This document shows positions 35,210-47,407 of a stretch of 64,000 nucleotides of DNA, one piece after another (the stretch's first letter is position 1; each line of letters starts with the position of its first letter). The DNA lies in the NCBI GenBank assembly GCA_030068075.1, contig CM057835.1, positions 22,035,957-22,099,956 of the forward strand. The letters run 5' to 3'. The notes beneath the pieces are model-generated. The model made no database searches and was not told the origin of the DNA. It was given only the letters and a program-made list of their open reading frames with translations. Position numbers and translations under genes: made by a program. The DNA is from Paguma larvata (Eukaryota; Chordata; Mammalia; Carnivora; Viverridae).

Positions 35210-37040
35210 GAAAATGTTAGGGATCTGACCTTGAGCAATTGTGAAAATTGGCTACAAACTCTGGCCAAGGCTGCTGATTCCAAAGGGCAGGCATCTGGGC
35301 AAAGAAGATGACTGCAAAGTAAGGAAAGCAAAGATAGACTGGAATCTGTGAGGGTGAGCAGATCTCCAACTTAGAAAACAGTGTTGTCCCTGTAGGAAGA
35401 GCCGAGCACTTATCTGGCTCAGAGTCAGGAAAGGTGGAGGAAGAGATCTAGGGTGAGCTAGAAGAGCTCCAACTCGGTTGCTGCTGGCTGTGACAATGTG
35501 ATCCAGAAGAAAAGCAGTAAAGTGGGTGGCTGGGACGGTGCTGCAGATTCCACACCAAGCTTCTGACCACACAAAGGAGGTACTTTAACTTCTGCCTTCT
35601 ACATGTTGAACAAAATGTCTCTCATTGCCCGTTCTGACCTGGAGCCACCCAACAAAGGGAAACCTGGGGATACATGCTTCAAGCTTACCTAAGTTACCAC
35701 ACTATATAATTCAACACCACAGATTCTAAGTTTTTTGTTTTGTCTTTTTGTTTTGTATTCTCATCTCAATTGCTAACTGATGCAGGCGCTAACTGATGAT
35801 GGACTGATTCTGCTTCAGCCAGAAAGAACAATAAGAAAGAAGATTCTGGCAATAGCAATAATTTTTTCTGAGAATTGGAAGGAGAGCTGCAGGTTATTGA
35901 ATACAATTAATGGTTTTTGGTGGGTGAAAATGATTTTAAAATTTAAAAATAATAAGGAACTGATGATTCTGAGTGGAAATTAAGAAATTAGGTAAAAGTA
36001 AATCATAATCCATGTAATAGTTTACTTTCAATTATTTTTATGTGTTTCCTCCAAAATTTGTTCTCTACTATTGCCTCTCTGAAAATGATTACTTTTGGTA
36101 TCTGGTTGTAAGTATGAATAACACCAACTCCAAATAAATGCAGTGACTTTCCTTTCTTTGTGTATTATAAAGTTTATTCTTTCCTCTCTCCCGTTCTCTT
36201 TTCTCCCCTGAACTTCAGGTGTGTATAATTTTTTTTCTGCCCTTACTTCACTGTACATTGCCATTTTTTTTTAATCTCAGCTATTTTTTCTTTTTTCTTA
36301 GTAACATCTGGATTTGCTTTGTTACTTATCTCTCTAAACTTAACCCTCCTTATGCTGGCCCAGTCCCATAAAGTATGCAGAAAAAAAATAACCCAGAGTT
36401 GGGATGAGGCTGAGTAAAAGAGGATTCCACAAAGATAGCATGTACACCAGCACTTAGCATTAGGTAGTTGAGTTACACCTGAGCACACACCTTAGTGACA
36501 CTTTATGCTTTTTAAGGTTTTGAACTTTCCAAATAAAAAAGAAAAGTAAAGACACATCTTCAAATTCTTTTAACCTTGAAACACTAGACTTTTACATGAA
36601 GAAAACATTTTTAGACATTTTAAAGTACATTTTCCTTTATTTTTTCTGGAAGGAAAGGAATGAAAGAGGACTTTGTTTAAAAAAAAATAAGAGAAAGTAA
36701 TATAGTTTGGTTGGAAAAATTCTAGCCCTGAAGAATAATATTATGAATTCTAACTACCAGGATCAATTTCATGACCACTATATTACACAGGTGAATACAT
36801 ACCTAAAGAAGGCAAAGAATTTTCTCAACCAAATATCCCAATCATGAAGTGCCAATCTTGGCATTCTGAAATAAAAATCATGTGTTTCAGGGGACAGGAA
36901 CGGAATCAAAGAGAATTCTGGAAAATAAGCTTATTTGGTGGTCTGTGAAAAGACTTTGGGTTAACCTGCTTCTGGGTTCCATCCAGCCCGTGAAGACCTT
37001 AGATGCTTCTCTCTGGAATCAGCTGCCTTCTCAGGGGCAC
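35210..37040. other. unassigned sequence
   Basis: No gene or firm repeat call. Minus-strand frames at 35252-35572 (106 codons), 36028-36264 and 36243-36488 show no recognised domain. The segment next to the ERV relic may be part of it. Confidence 0.35.
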
Positions 37041-38050
37041 GTGTTTGCAAAACAGACTCAGAGTGATTCCTTTACTTCGCACCAGTAGTTTGTGTTAAGA
37101 GGGGCAGGGTAAGCATGGGGTGCAGTTGGCACAAAGGGTGCTGGGCATCTGCAGTGTGCAGCCCAGACCCCTCTCAAGACTGAGGCCCTCACTGCTCCCA
37201 CTACAGAGAGCTGACAGCTGGCTGGAGGGTTCCTCTATGGCATCTGACTTCAGCCAAGAAAGCCATCTCTGTCTTACCAGGGACACAGCTCCTCCCAAAG
37301 GACAACTCTCACCCAATGCCTGGTACATGGTGAGGTAGGGGGGATTAGAGACACTTCTCCCTCACAGCACAGAGGACAAAGGCCCAGACCCAAGGGCCTA
37401 TGAAATCACCTCGAGCACCTGCTATGGGAAGCTTCTTTCAGTCACCGGTTTTCCTAAAAGCACGTACGTTTTGCAATTTACTGTTGGATATGTCCATTTT
37501 AGGTGAAGATACTTTATATTATTTGTTAAATAACACTTCACAAACACTCATTATGGGGCTTCTGACCCCGATTAAACACCGAGAGTAGGGTGTTTTGACA
37601 ACTGCAGACTCGTGGTCAGGCCTCGTGGTAATGGGTCACGTGGAAGAGGCTGACTGGGAGCTCAGTTCTACTGGTGACACCTGACACAAGTATTTAGCAT
37701 TCTTAAAGGTTTGCATCGGCCATGTTTTCAAGAACCACACGCTGCATTATGACATAGGAAAGATGCCTGTGAATTGTTTCTGGATTATATACAAAGATGT
37801 TAAATGAAGTTAGGTTTGGGTAAAAGAGGTAAGCTAGCACATTCAAATGTATGCACTATTTTTTATCTCTATATGAGCAGTTTGGTCAGAATTGGTTTCT
37901 GCTCAGATTACACAACTTGGCAGTCTGTTTTCCAACTTCGGCCTCCTCCATTGTCTCCTTGTTAGGATCTGTTTCCAAATTGCTATTGTCCTTTCCTGGG
38001 TGCTTCATGCATCTTCCCCTGCTCAACTGCCTCTACTTTGTCCACCCTTG
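37040..38050. other. unique, relatively GC-rich sequence
   Basis: Overlapping frames on both strands at 37095-37338 reflect locally higher GC rather than a gene. No splice or codon pattern persuades me. Confidence 0.4.
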
Positions 38051-38053
38051 ATT

Positions 38054-38093
38054 CACACATGCGCGCGCACACACACACCACACACACACATAC
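38054..38093. repeat. (CA)n/(CG)n alternating purine-pyrimidine tract
   Basis: 'cacacatgcgcgcgcacacacacacc' then another CA run. Alternating CA/CG steps are of the type that can adopt Z-DNA. Confidence 0.95.
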
Positions 38094-38339
38094 AATTCCA
38101 GTACAGTGGCTGATTAGGGGAGGCAACAGTCTATCAAACAATAGGTAAACCAACCCTCAATTACCCCTTATATTTAACATTTTACTATTTGGGGATTAGA
38201 GGACACATTTAGATTTAACACTTCCTATGATCTTCTAACCTCTAACGAGGTGGTTGATAACAAGAGTTATTATGACATGAAATTAATAAAATAGGATAAA
38301 AGAGTGAGAGGTGTGACCAAAAGCAAAGCAGAGACAAGT

Positions 38340-38391
38340 GGAAATGTCTCTATTTTATTCTAATCGGAAATGTCTCTATTTTATTCTAATC
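38340..38391. repeat. perfect 26-bp tandem duplication
   Basis: The unit at 38340-38365 (starting ggaaatgtctctatt and ending ctaatc) is repeated exactly at 38366-38391 with no spacer. Two copies only. Confidence 0.97.
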
Positions 38392-38574
38392 TCGCAGTAA
38401 ACCTGAAGGGAGGCAGGGGGTTCTTTGTACCCTATTTCATATGCTGAAAATTAAGAGCCGTGAAAGATACTGATCGGCCCCAGACACAGTCCCACTGTTC
38501 TATAGTATGTCTGAGATGCTGAGTCCAGGATTTGTATGTGAGCACATCTTTCTCTTCTGTTCATCTGTTTCTCA

Positions 38575-38700
38575 ATAAATAATTGATGATGGGTTGAACA
38601 AGGCATTGGCCAAGTCACTTCCTCACTCTGAATCTCATCTTTAAAATGATGGCCCTGGGCAAAATGATCTATGAGGTCCCTTTAACGCTAACATCCTAAA
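38575..38700 (+). mobile_element. MIR-like fragment
   Basis: 'ggccaagtcacttcctcactctgaatctcatctttaaaatgatggccc' followed by 'ctatgaggtccctttaacgctaacatcctaaaattct' matches the MIR core and 3' part. Confidence 0.6.
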
Positions 38701-39704
38701 ATTCTATTATTTTTATAACATAGTTGGGACAAGCACACAGATCTCCTAGGTTCTCATTCTAGGTTCATTTTCCACACTACTTACAATTCCTCCTTAGGCT
38801 CTATGGAATTCCCCCAAGGCAGTGATGGATGACCGCGACAGGGAGAACGGATGATGTTCATCTCACTCTGTCTACATCTGACTGTGACTGATGGCAGGAC
38901 ACACATTGCTTAAGATCTGATGATGTGAAGATGGGAATAGCTTGGCCTCTATTAGTTAGCGATAATAGTAGATAGTCTGAAATCTGCTCTGGTCTGTCCA
39001 GGAACCACACAAAATGAGTCATCTTTTGCTCTGAACAATTTTCTAAGGATGGCTGATATCTCTAAGAACTGATCCAAATACTGCCTTTGTGTTGAATATT
39101 GCGAGCATAAAATTCTTAATTTTTAAATTAAGTTTCAAAGAGTAAAATTGATTTAGAATGTCACTGTCAAGGAAAACTGTCTAGTTATTTTCATGCCCAG
39201 AGTAGTTAATACTAGTTTAACCTTGCTCAGGAGATCACTTAAAAATTATTCCTGGTTTTCCATGGATGTATTTCTTACAACAACTTTGTCTCAGGTCATA
39301 AATCTATGTGATTCAAAAGTTATTTCATGAATTTTCCTAGATTCTTAAATTAAAAATTTATTTCAAAATCCAGTTTTAAGGACAAATGATTCTGTGGCAT
39401 GAAGGATATTTTCATTAGAAATACTAAACATTTTTGACATTATTATTAACAGAAAGTTTGTGCATAGAAAGATTTTTAAAAAAATAAAACATTAGCATCT
39501 TGCTGTATTTGTTTAAAAATCAAATAAAACATTTCCAATCAAGTTTAACCCTTCCCACGACCTACTCTCTCCCTTGCCTCCTCAGAAGTAACTACTCTTC
39601 TGAATTTGGTTTTTGTTCATTAATAATATATAGTATAAACAAACAAATAAACTCCTCTTTTGCTCTGTTAAAAGCTTAGGGATCAATGATGCATTTTCCA
39701 CCAC

Positions 39705-39925
39705 TGTTGCTTAGAGCCCAGGCTCAAGTCAGGCTGCCACCTACTAGTTATACAACCTTTGATATGTTGCTTAACTTATCTGTACCAGCTTTTCATTTTT
39801 TACAAATATGGATCTAATCCTATTTCCTCTCAGAGGCTTGCCTGGAGAATTAAATGTGGAAACACACATAAAGATATTTAAGTACTACCTAGCGTACATT
39901 GAACATTCAATAAGTTCACTTTCTT
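39705..39925 (+). mobile_element. MIR SINE, nearly full length
   Basis: 'gcttagagcccaggctcaagtcaggctgccacctactagttatacaacctttgatatgttgcttaacttatctgtacc', 'atcctatttcctctcagaggcttgcctggagaattaaatg' and 'catacattgaacattcaataag'-type ending follow MIR order. Confidence 0.8.
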
Positions 39926-40234
39926 AGGTAGTATTGTATAGCATAGCTTTACCATTCAAAATTATTTTTGAGATTTACTCACTTTCATTCATTTCAAGAA
40001 CTATGTAGTATTCCTTTATTTGACTGTATTGCACTTTATCCATTTTCCTATTGAAAGGTAATTACAATAAACCTCCAATTTTATAGTATCACGAACAATA
40101 TAGTCTAAACTTTTTGGGTCATGTTTCCTTGCATAGATCCATGAGTTTCTCTACAGTTTATACTCAGAACTGTTTATACCCTCCTCTTTGCAGATAGTGT
40201 CAATAAACTTATTAACTTGTTCTTCTAAGTCAGA

Positions 40235-40410
40235 AACTTAGTGTGCTTTGGAATCACCAGGATGACATTCAAAAACCGAACTGGTTCCCAAGCTCAGCGT
40301 TTCTGATTCACCAGATATGGGACCTGAGATTTTTTTTTTTTTCCTTTATAACTAGTTCCACAACTGATTCCAGTGTTCTGGGGATCACACTTTGAGAAAC
40401 ACTGCTCTAA
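40235..40410 (-). mobile_element. MER5A hAT MITE
   Basis: 'gtgtgctttggaatcaccaggatgac', 'agcgtttctgattcaccagatatggg', 'gttctggggatcacactttgagaaacactgctc' is reverse-complement MER5A in order. Confidence 0.78.
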
Positions 40411-40995
40411 GTGACTGTATAAATTTATACTTCTGTCACAGCGATTATATGATTTTCTATACCTTTTTTCACCACTCAGAACTGTCAGGGTTTTTAATTT
40501 GATAGGATTAAAAACTGTGATTTTAATTTATATTACTCTAATTATTACTGAGAGTATTATTTTGATTATTGGTTCTTCATAGTGCACCTCTTGTAAATTG
40601 CCACTAATATTACATTGTTGACTAGAAGTGAGTTCAGTGAGTATCCTTGTCATCATTAATAATACTAGTTAATGCAATAAGATAAGAAAAAGAAATTATA
40701 AAGGGAGCTTAATTCCCTTTTTCTACATAGGCAAAGAGTCAAGCAACTAAGATAATTCATCAAAATGAGTGCATAAAAGATGCATTGTAAAAAATCAACA
40801 GTTTATACATGTATACATATATACATGTATATAAAAATCAAAAGAGTTTATACATGCTATAAAGGAATTAGAAAAGGAGAAGAAATAAAAGTTTCCACAT
40901 GGTGTAGCATAAAGATAAGGTAATAATGCTCACAGAAGATATACAAATCACTTATAAAAGACATTATAAAGTTTAATCATTAGATGTGTTTTCAG

Positions 40996-41192
40996 GGGTG
41001 CCTGGTTGGTTCAGTTTGTTAAGTACACGGCTCTTGATTTTGGTTCAGGACATGACTTCATGGTTCATAGGTTTGAGCACCACACTGGGGTTGACAGTGT
41101 GGCTGACAGTGTGGAGCCTGCTTGGAATTCTCTCTCCCTTTTTCTCTGCCTCTCCTATACATACTCTATCAAAATAAATAAATAAATACATA
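40996..41192 (+). mobile_element. SINEC_Fc-type SINE
   Basis: Head gggtgcctggttggttcagtttgttaagtacacggctcttg, 'catgacttcatggttcataggtttgagcacc', a locally duplicated 'gacagtgtggctgacagtgtggagcc', CT block and AATAAATAAATA tail. A perfect 12-bp target duplication atgtgttttcag lies at 40984-40995 and 41193-41204. Confidence 0.95.
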
Positions 41193-41969
41193 ATGTGTTT
41201 TCAGTAAGATCTTGATATATCATTTTAAAAAATGTCATTTTTTAAAAATGTCACATCTTTATTTATTGAGGTGCTCCCAAGATTTTCTCTATATAACCAT
41301 TATTGCTTATAATTATGTTTTATATTTTTTGACGCTGAAGCATCCTCATGTTTCTGGCATATCATCCCTTAGTAATTAGGTAATATTTAGGTAAATGTGT
41401 TTGCATTTCACTTAGAATATCTGCATCAGTGCTCAAAAATAAAATTGTCTGTGATTATCTTGATTGTGTTGTCCTGGACAATTTTGCTATCAATGCTATC
41501 CCAGACAATTATCTCTTTCTGTAATCATTACTCTTGTTTTTCAAAGGGTTGGCAAATGAGATTGTAAAAATGTCTGGAACCAGTTCTTTCAGAGAAGTAA
41601 TCTGATTATCAATTCAATGACTAATTTTTTTGGTGTATTTAGATTTTTGAGGCTATTCTTTGGTCAATATCAGTCACCTGTATTCTAGAAAATATCTGTC
41701 TTATTTAAATTTGTAAATACAGTTTTATAATACTGTTAATAGGATTCTCTTAAGATCTAAAAATGTCCATACTGTAACTACAGCTATGGGTCTCTTTTCA
41801 TTTCTAATATCTCGTGTCTTTTCTGTTTATTGATCAGTCTATTCATTGTTAGTCCCCTTTTATTTTTTTGATAACCTAGTTTCTTTGTTTTATATGCTGC
41901 AAAAATATTTTTTAATACTTTATTCCTTTCACTTTGTTATATTAAAGGCAAAAACTGTAAGTCATTCTT

Positions 41970-42090
41970 AATATGCTCAATAGTTGAAGCACAGAGAGGG
42001 TAATAATTTGCCCCAAATTTTGTTAGCAGGAGAGGCAGGCTCTGTACCTAGGAAATTTCATTCAATAATCAATATTCTTAACTGTTTTCC
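41970..42090 (-). mobile_element. MIR fragment
   Basis: 'ttgaagcacagagagggtaataatttgccccaaattttgttagcaggagaggcaggctctgtacctagg' is reverse-complement MIR core. Confidence 0.65.
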
Positions 42091-42129
42091 TAAATCAACC
42101 ATCTCACACTTGTGGAATGAGGAAGTATA

Positions 42130-42575
42130 CTATTTCCTAGGATTGCTGCAAGATAGTATCATAAACCAGGATGGCTTAAAACAATAGATTTATTTTGTGT
42201 CATGGTTCTAGAGTCTAGAAATCTAAAATCAAGGTGTCAGTAGGGCTATGTCTTCTCTTAAGGATTTAAGGAAGAATCTGCTCTTGTTTCTGGTGGCAGT
42301 CATCAATCCTTGGTGTCTGTTGGACTGCAACTACATCATTCCAGTCTCTGCCTCCATCTTCACATGGCAATCTTCCCTCAGTGCCTGTCTCCTTTCTCTT
42401 CTTAGAAGGATACCAGTCAGAGTGAATTAGGGCTCATTCTATTCAAATATGACTCCATCTTGACATGATTACATCTGCACACACCCTATTTCCAAATAAG
42501 GTCACATTCATAGGTACTAGGGGTTAGAAATGAAACATCTTTTGGTTTCACTGGTGGAAACATCAACTGATAACA
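42130..42575 (-). mobile_element. MLT1-type MaLR LTR
   Basis: Reverse-complement MaLR LTR: 'aggattgctgcaagatagtatcataaaccaggatggcttaaaacaatagatttattttgtgtcatggttctagagtctagaaatctaaaatcaaggtgtcagtagggct', 'cttcttagaaggataccagtcagagtgaattagggctca' and 'cctatttccaaataaggtcacattcataggtactaggggttag'. Near full length, solo. Confidence 0.8.
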
Positions 42576-42644
42576 GTAAGATTCAGGTAAGATAAATTCA
42601 CTTACAGGAAAAAAAACTATAACTTCTTAGAATATACCTGAAGA

Positions 42645-42790
42645 CTTAGACTACCATGGGTTTGAATTTAAGATTCATCATTTACTATGTATATGAGTAG
42701 TATAAGTTACTAAACCTTATAAACCTTATTGATAACAATACCACAAAGAGTTGTTGTAAAGATTAAATGTCAAAATTGCATGGATGAGAG
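42645..42790 (+). mobile_element. MIR fragment
   Basis: 'ctaccatgggtttgaatttaagattcatcatttactatgtatatgagtagtataagttactaaacctta' then 'aaagagttgttgtaaagattaaatg' matches MIR order. Confidence 0.7.
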
Positions 42791-42794
42791 AGAA

Positions 42795-44350
42795 GTTCAC
42801 CACTTTAAGATAGAGATTCGGGGAGGGGGGGAATGGAAAGAGCGCTGAGAGAAAGTAAGAGCAGAATGTCCAATAGAGCAATTTTGTTTCGTGTCTCCTT
42901 GTTTATAAATAAGATTTGACACCAAGATGGCAAATATTAAAGTGGTCATAATTATGTCCGGAATTGTACAGATTTTGTTATTTTTTTCGGTATTTTTCTG
43001 TGTAACTTAAATAAATTATGTAAAGAAAAAAGTAGAACATATAGTAAATAAAGTGTTATTGCATTTGTCACAAACCAACCAAAATTTCTCTTCATTTTTT
43101 TAATCTGCACATTAAAACAGTAGAATAGCTGCTTTATAACTATTTTTAAATCACAGAAGTAACGATTAGTCAGGATTACAATCCAAATACAATAATGAAG
43201 TACAAAATGAAAATTAAATTTCTTTACTCTCTAGCCACTGACATAGTTACACCACTCCCTACATGTACTACATTTAAAATGAAATGTATTTTATATTTTT
43301 CTATAAAATAGTTTTTCTATAAAATGCATACAAAGATGTACCAATTGACCTCTTTTCTTTTCCACCTTTTGAGGTCCCTTCAAGTGGGTTCAAAATAAGT
43401 GTTATTAATTTTTGAGCACCTACTGTGTGCCAGGCTTTCTACTTAGGTAGAAATACTTTATTTCTTTGTGAGTGAAAAGATTTCACTCCATGAAAATCCC
43501 CTGCAATAACTATTATCTGAAGTCCCAGTACCTAGGCCTGCTTCTCAGGGAAGCTCTGAGAGGAAAGCAGATATGTAGGAAAGTAACTTTCTGTGAAAGC
43601 TGCCTGGCTTCCTGCTCTTCTAATGTCTCTAAATTTAGAAACTTCACTTTAATTCTTCCTCTCATTGCCTGACCCAATTCCAGGCTCTAAGCCCTTTTCT
43701 GTCCCTGGAAAGAGAAATAGAAAGAATCAACCAGTAGTTTAGCAAATGGTTACTAAGTCAGCCTTTTCTCAAGAAAAAGTTTTATGAGAAAGGGCTGATC
43801 CCATTTCTTCTCCATAGTGCCAGTGTCACTCTGATATTGGTTCTTACTTCCCCAGTCACCAGGTTCTTGGCTTGATAACCAGTCTACACATCCTTGCCTG
43901 GAGTCTCTTTTCCTAAGGATGAGGTTTCTTATTACTAAAAGTGGTTTTATATACTTGGACAGTTCCCCATTCCCAGCCAAGCCTTTCTCCCCTCCCCAGT
44001 ATGGGCTGATGGCCTTGCTTCTACAGTCTACAGCCTTGAATTCAGATTCAGATTGACCTACTAATTTAATAAAACACATATCTTAAGGGTACTCTACCCA
44101 ATTCATGTCCCAGTTGTTCAGAGGTAGAATCAAATCTCAATACAGATTCTTCTATTTCCTCCAGACCACATGGATTTTTGCTTCTTCTTAGGGTTAGTTA
44201 AAAATAAAATGAATGGTTCTAATGCCTTGTCTTTTAACAAGTAGGTATTTATAAGTCTGAGCTAAAGGTTACTGACAGCAGGAACATGAGACATATGAGT
44301 AGAGACAAATCCCAGTCCCTGGAAGGCTCCAGTAGACTCTTAACTTCACC
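42795..44350. other. mostly unique sequence
   Basis: A small L2/MIR 3'-terminus match is seen at about 43405-43445 ('tttttgagcacctactgtgtgccaggctttc', minus) and a G-rich run at 42821-42835. Otherwise nothing recognised; the frame at 43753-44079 has no known domain. Confidence 0.4.
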
Positions 44351-44352
44351 TT

Positions 44353-44618
44353 TTTTATAAGTTTTATTTATTGAGGGAGGGAGGTGGGGAGAGAGGGGGA
44401 GAGAGGGGGAGAGAGGGGGAGAGAGGGGGAGAGAGGGGGAGAGAGGGGGAGAGAGGGGGAGAGAGGGGGAGAGAGGGGGAGACAGAGAAACAAAGAATAC
44501 CAAGCAGGATCTGTGCTGTTAGCACAGAGCCTGGAACAGGGATTGATCTCACAACTGTGAGATCATGACCTGAGCCTAAACCAAGAGTCCTATGCTTGAC
44601 TGAGCCACCAGGCACCCC
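44353..44618 (-). mobile_element. SINEC_Fc-type SINE with expanded tail
   Basis: Reverse-complement SINE: 'ttttatttattgaggg', then a GA-rich block expanded into a 10-bp minisatellite, 'caggatctgtgctgttagcacagagcctgg', 'gagatcatgacctgagcc', 'cttgactgagccaccaggcacccc'. The antisense frames at 44249-44503 and 44364-44615 encode only Leu-Ser-Pro repeats from the expansion. Confidence 0.93.
44391..44480. repeat. (GAGAGGGGGA)9 perfect minisatellite
   Basis: Nine uninterrupted, identical 10-bp units, each with a run of five G. One imperfect unit lies just upstream (gaggtgggga, 44381-44390). It arose inside the purine-rich region of a SINE. The repeated G5 runs could form G-quadruplexes on the + strand. 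Confidence 0.98.
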
Positions 44619-44619
44619 T

Positions 44620-45550
44620 TAATTTTATCTTCTTACAATCTGTTATAGAGTCATCATTCATTAATGTATCCAGTCAGCAGGTAGCCCCAGATTTTCTAGA
44701 CAGATAGGAGTGGGAGACCCATTTTAAAGGTGTATTTCCACAGCAAACAGATTAGATTTGCTTATATTTTATGTCAAAAATCAATAAAAAATAGTTTTCT
44801 AAATACGCTTCTAATCACATTTTGTATAAAATTAAGAAAACATAAGTCTTTCATGTCAGGCTATACTATTGTTATTATTCACATTACCATTATTTTTGAG
44901 GGACTAGAAATCTTAGGGAAGTTGAAATTCCCTAAATTCCCCAGGTACTCCTTGGTACATGACAAGGACCAATATGTGTCCCCCAAATACAGCCAAGGAA
45001 TGGTGTTCATCAGCTACTATTCTACAACAAGGTGACAAATGTTGAGCTGTAGTGCATGATTCTCATCACGTTGATAATTTATTTGACTTGTTCAGTATAA
45101 TTTTGAAAGGCATGGAAGTGTATCTTTCAAAATAACCCTTGGCTTAACATTTACTGGTCATTTCAAGTGCATGAGATAAACGGAGAGGCAGTGGAGAAAT
45201 CAGTATTGTCTAACCCTGAGGGGGAAAAAAAGTGCAAGATTGGCTGCTGCAATATACAACAGTAACTGTTTTTACAAATTATCACAGGAGGCAAGGAAAT
45301 AAAATAGAAAAGACAGAGTTCCTTGTCCATCCCTCACCTCTCAGTTCAATATATTCCCTTTCATCATCTTTTCCTGAGATTTTTCCCCCAATATCTTTGG
45401 CTTAAAAATAAATGTTATTTCCTTGATTAATAATAATGTAAAACACTTTTATGGTACTTAATCTTACAAACTGGAACTGTTGTGACAGTTTTACATGTAA
45501 TAAATCAATTATCCTCAAACACTTTCTGCAAAAGCAGTTGTAAGAAAGAA
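44620..45550. other. unassigned sequence
   Basis: Frames at 44730-45035 and 45402-45644 (minus) show no recognised domain. No repeat named. Confidence 0.4.
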
Positions 45551-46996
45551 GTTTACAGCGACACGAGCCTAGCCCAAGAAGAATGAAAAATCTCAAACAG
45601 CCTGGCCTTATACCTACAGGAAGGACTAAAGAACAAAACCCCAAACCAATAGAAGGAAGGAAATAATAATTAGAACAGAAACAAATGAAGTAAAAACTAA
45701 GAAAAAGAAATTATCAATGAAACAAGGAGCTAGTTCTCTGAAAAGATCAGCAAAACTGATAAAGCATTAGTCAGACTCATAAAAAGAAAGACTGAGAGGA
45801 CTCACCAAAATCAGAAATGCCAGAGAAAAAACTGGTACCACAGACATACAAAGGCATAAGAGACTATGAAAAACTATAAGCCAACATTGGACAACCTAGA
45901 AGAAATGGATAAATACACAGAAATATATAACTTCCCAAAACTGAATCAGGAAAACAGAAAATTTGAACAGACTGATCACAGGCAATGAATAAGTAATGAA
46001 AAACTCCCAAAAACAAAAGTCCAGGACCAGACAGTTTCACAAGTTAATTCTACCATACATTTAAAAAAAAGAGTTAATTCTGCTTCTTTTCAAACCATTC
46101 CAAAAAATAAAGAGACAAGAAAGCTTCCAAATTCATTCTATGAGGTCAGCACTACCCTTTACCCAAAACCACATAAAGACATTACACAAAAGAGAGTTCT
46201 GTGATGAACATAGAAGCAAAAATCCTTGACAAAGTATTAGTAAACTGAATCTAACAACAACAACAAAAACATCCTTCACAATGAAGTGGGATTCATTCTT
46301 GGGATGCAATGGAGGTTCAATATTTGCAAATCAATGTGATACATCACATAAACAAGACAAGGGATAAAAACCATATGATCACTTCAACAGATGCAAAAAA
46401 AAATTGACAATGTACAACATCCATTCATGATAAAAACACTCAACAAAGTAGATATAGAAGGAACATACCTCAACACAATAATACCTTTGATGAAAAACCC
46501 ACAGATAACAAACATTATACTCAATGGTGAAAAACAGAGTTTTCCCCCTAAGGTCCAGAGCAATTCAAAGATATCCGCTCTCACCACAAAAGTGGTGATT
46601 AAAAATTCAACGTAGTCCTGGAAGTCCTAGCCGCAGTAATAAGACAACAAAAATAAATAAAAGTCATCCAAATTAGTAAGAAATAAAACTTTCACTAGTT
46701 GCAGTAACATGATATTTTATATAAAAGACCCAAAGACTCCACCCAAAAACTACCAGAACTGATAAGTGAATTCTGTAAGGTCACAGAATACAAGATCAAT
46801 ATGCAGAATTCCTTTGCATTTCTACATGCTAACAATGAAGTAACAAAAAGAGAAATGAAGAAAACAGTCCCATTTACAATTGACAAAAAGTGCTAAAATT
46901 TTATAAATAAGCAACCAAGGAGGTAAAAGACCTATACTCTGAAAACTACAAAGAACTGATGAAATATTTGAAAGCAACACAAACAAATGGCAAGAT

Positions 46997-47407
46997 ATGC
47001 CATGCTCATGGATTGAAAGAACAAAAATTGTTAAAATGTCCATACTACCCAAAGCAATCTATAAATTTAAAGCAATCCCTATCAAAATATCAATAGCATT
47101 TTTCACAGAACTAGAACAAGTAACAGTCAAATCTGTATGGAACCACAAAAGACCCCCAATAGCCAAAGCAATCTTGAACAAGAACAAAACCGGAGGCATC
47201 ACAATCCCAGATTTCAAGATTTACTACAGAGATGTAGGAATCAAAAAAAATATGTTACAGACACAAAAACACGCACATAGCTCAAAAGAACATAATAGCC
47301 CCGAAATAAACCCATGCTTATATGGTCAGTTAACCTTCAACAAAGGAGGAAAGAATGTGCCAGGGAGAAAGGCAGTGTCTTCAACAAATACTGATAAGAA
47401 AACTTGA
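46997..47407 (+). pseudogene. L1 ORF2p fragment (post-RT region)
   Basis: A 136-codon open stretch containing P-C-S-W-I-x-R-T-K-I-V-K-M-S-I-L-P-K-A-I-Y, A-I-P-I-K, F-F-T-E-L-E and W-N-H-K-R-P, the usual region downstream of the L1 reverse transcriptase active site. It drifts out of family after G-G-I-T-I-P-D-F-K because of indels. Part of a dead L1, not a gene. Confidence 0.9.

Larger units (their letters stand above)
39490..41910 (-). mobile_element. L1M LINE, minus, with nested insertions
   Basis: Pieces of an old L1 on the minus strand. 3'-UTR type sequence lies at 39540-39690 ('agaagtaactactcttctgaatttggtttttgttc'). The ORF2 end lies at 39935-40230 ('actatgtagtattcctttatttgactgtattgcactttatccattttcctattgaaag') and 40412-40640. 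Upstream ORF2/RT-region sequence lies at about 41260-41905 ('ctcatgtttctggcatatcatccc', 'tctggaaccagttctttcagag', 'tctcttttcatttctaatatct'). Interrupted by MIR (39705-39925), MER5A (40235-40410) and a SINE (40996-41192). Treating all pieces as one element is an inference from order and strand. Confidence 0.6.

Noticed and set aside
44391..44480. CRISPR-like regular array
   Set aside because: Identical 10-bp units without spacers in a mammalian SINE; it is a minisatellite.
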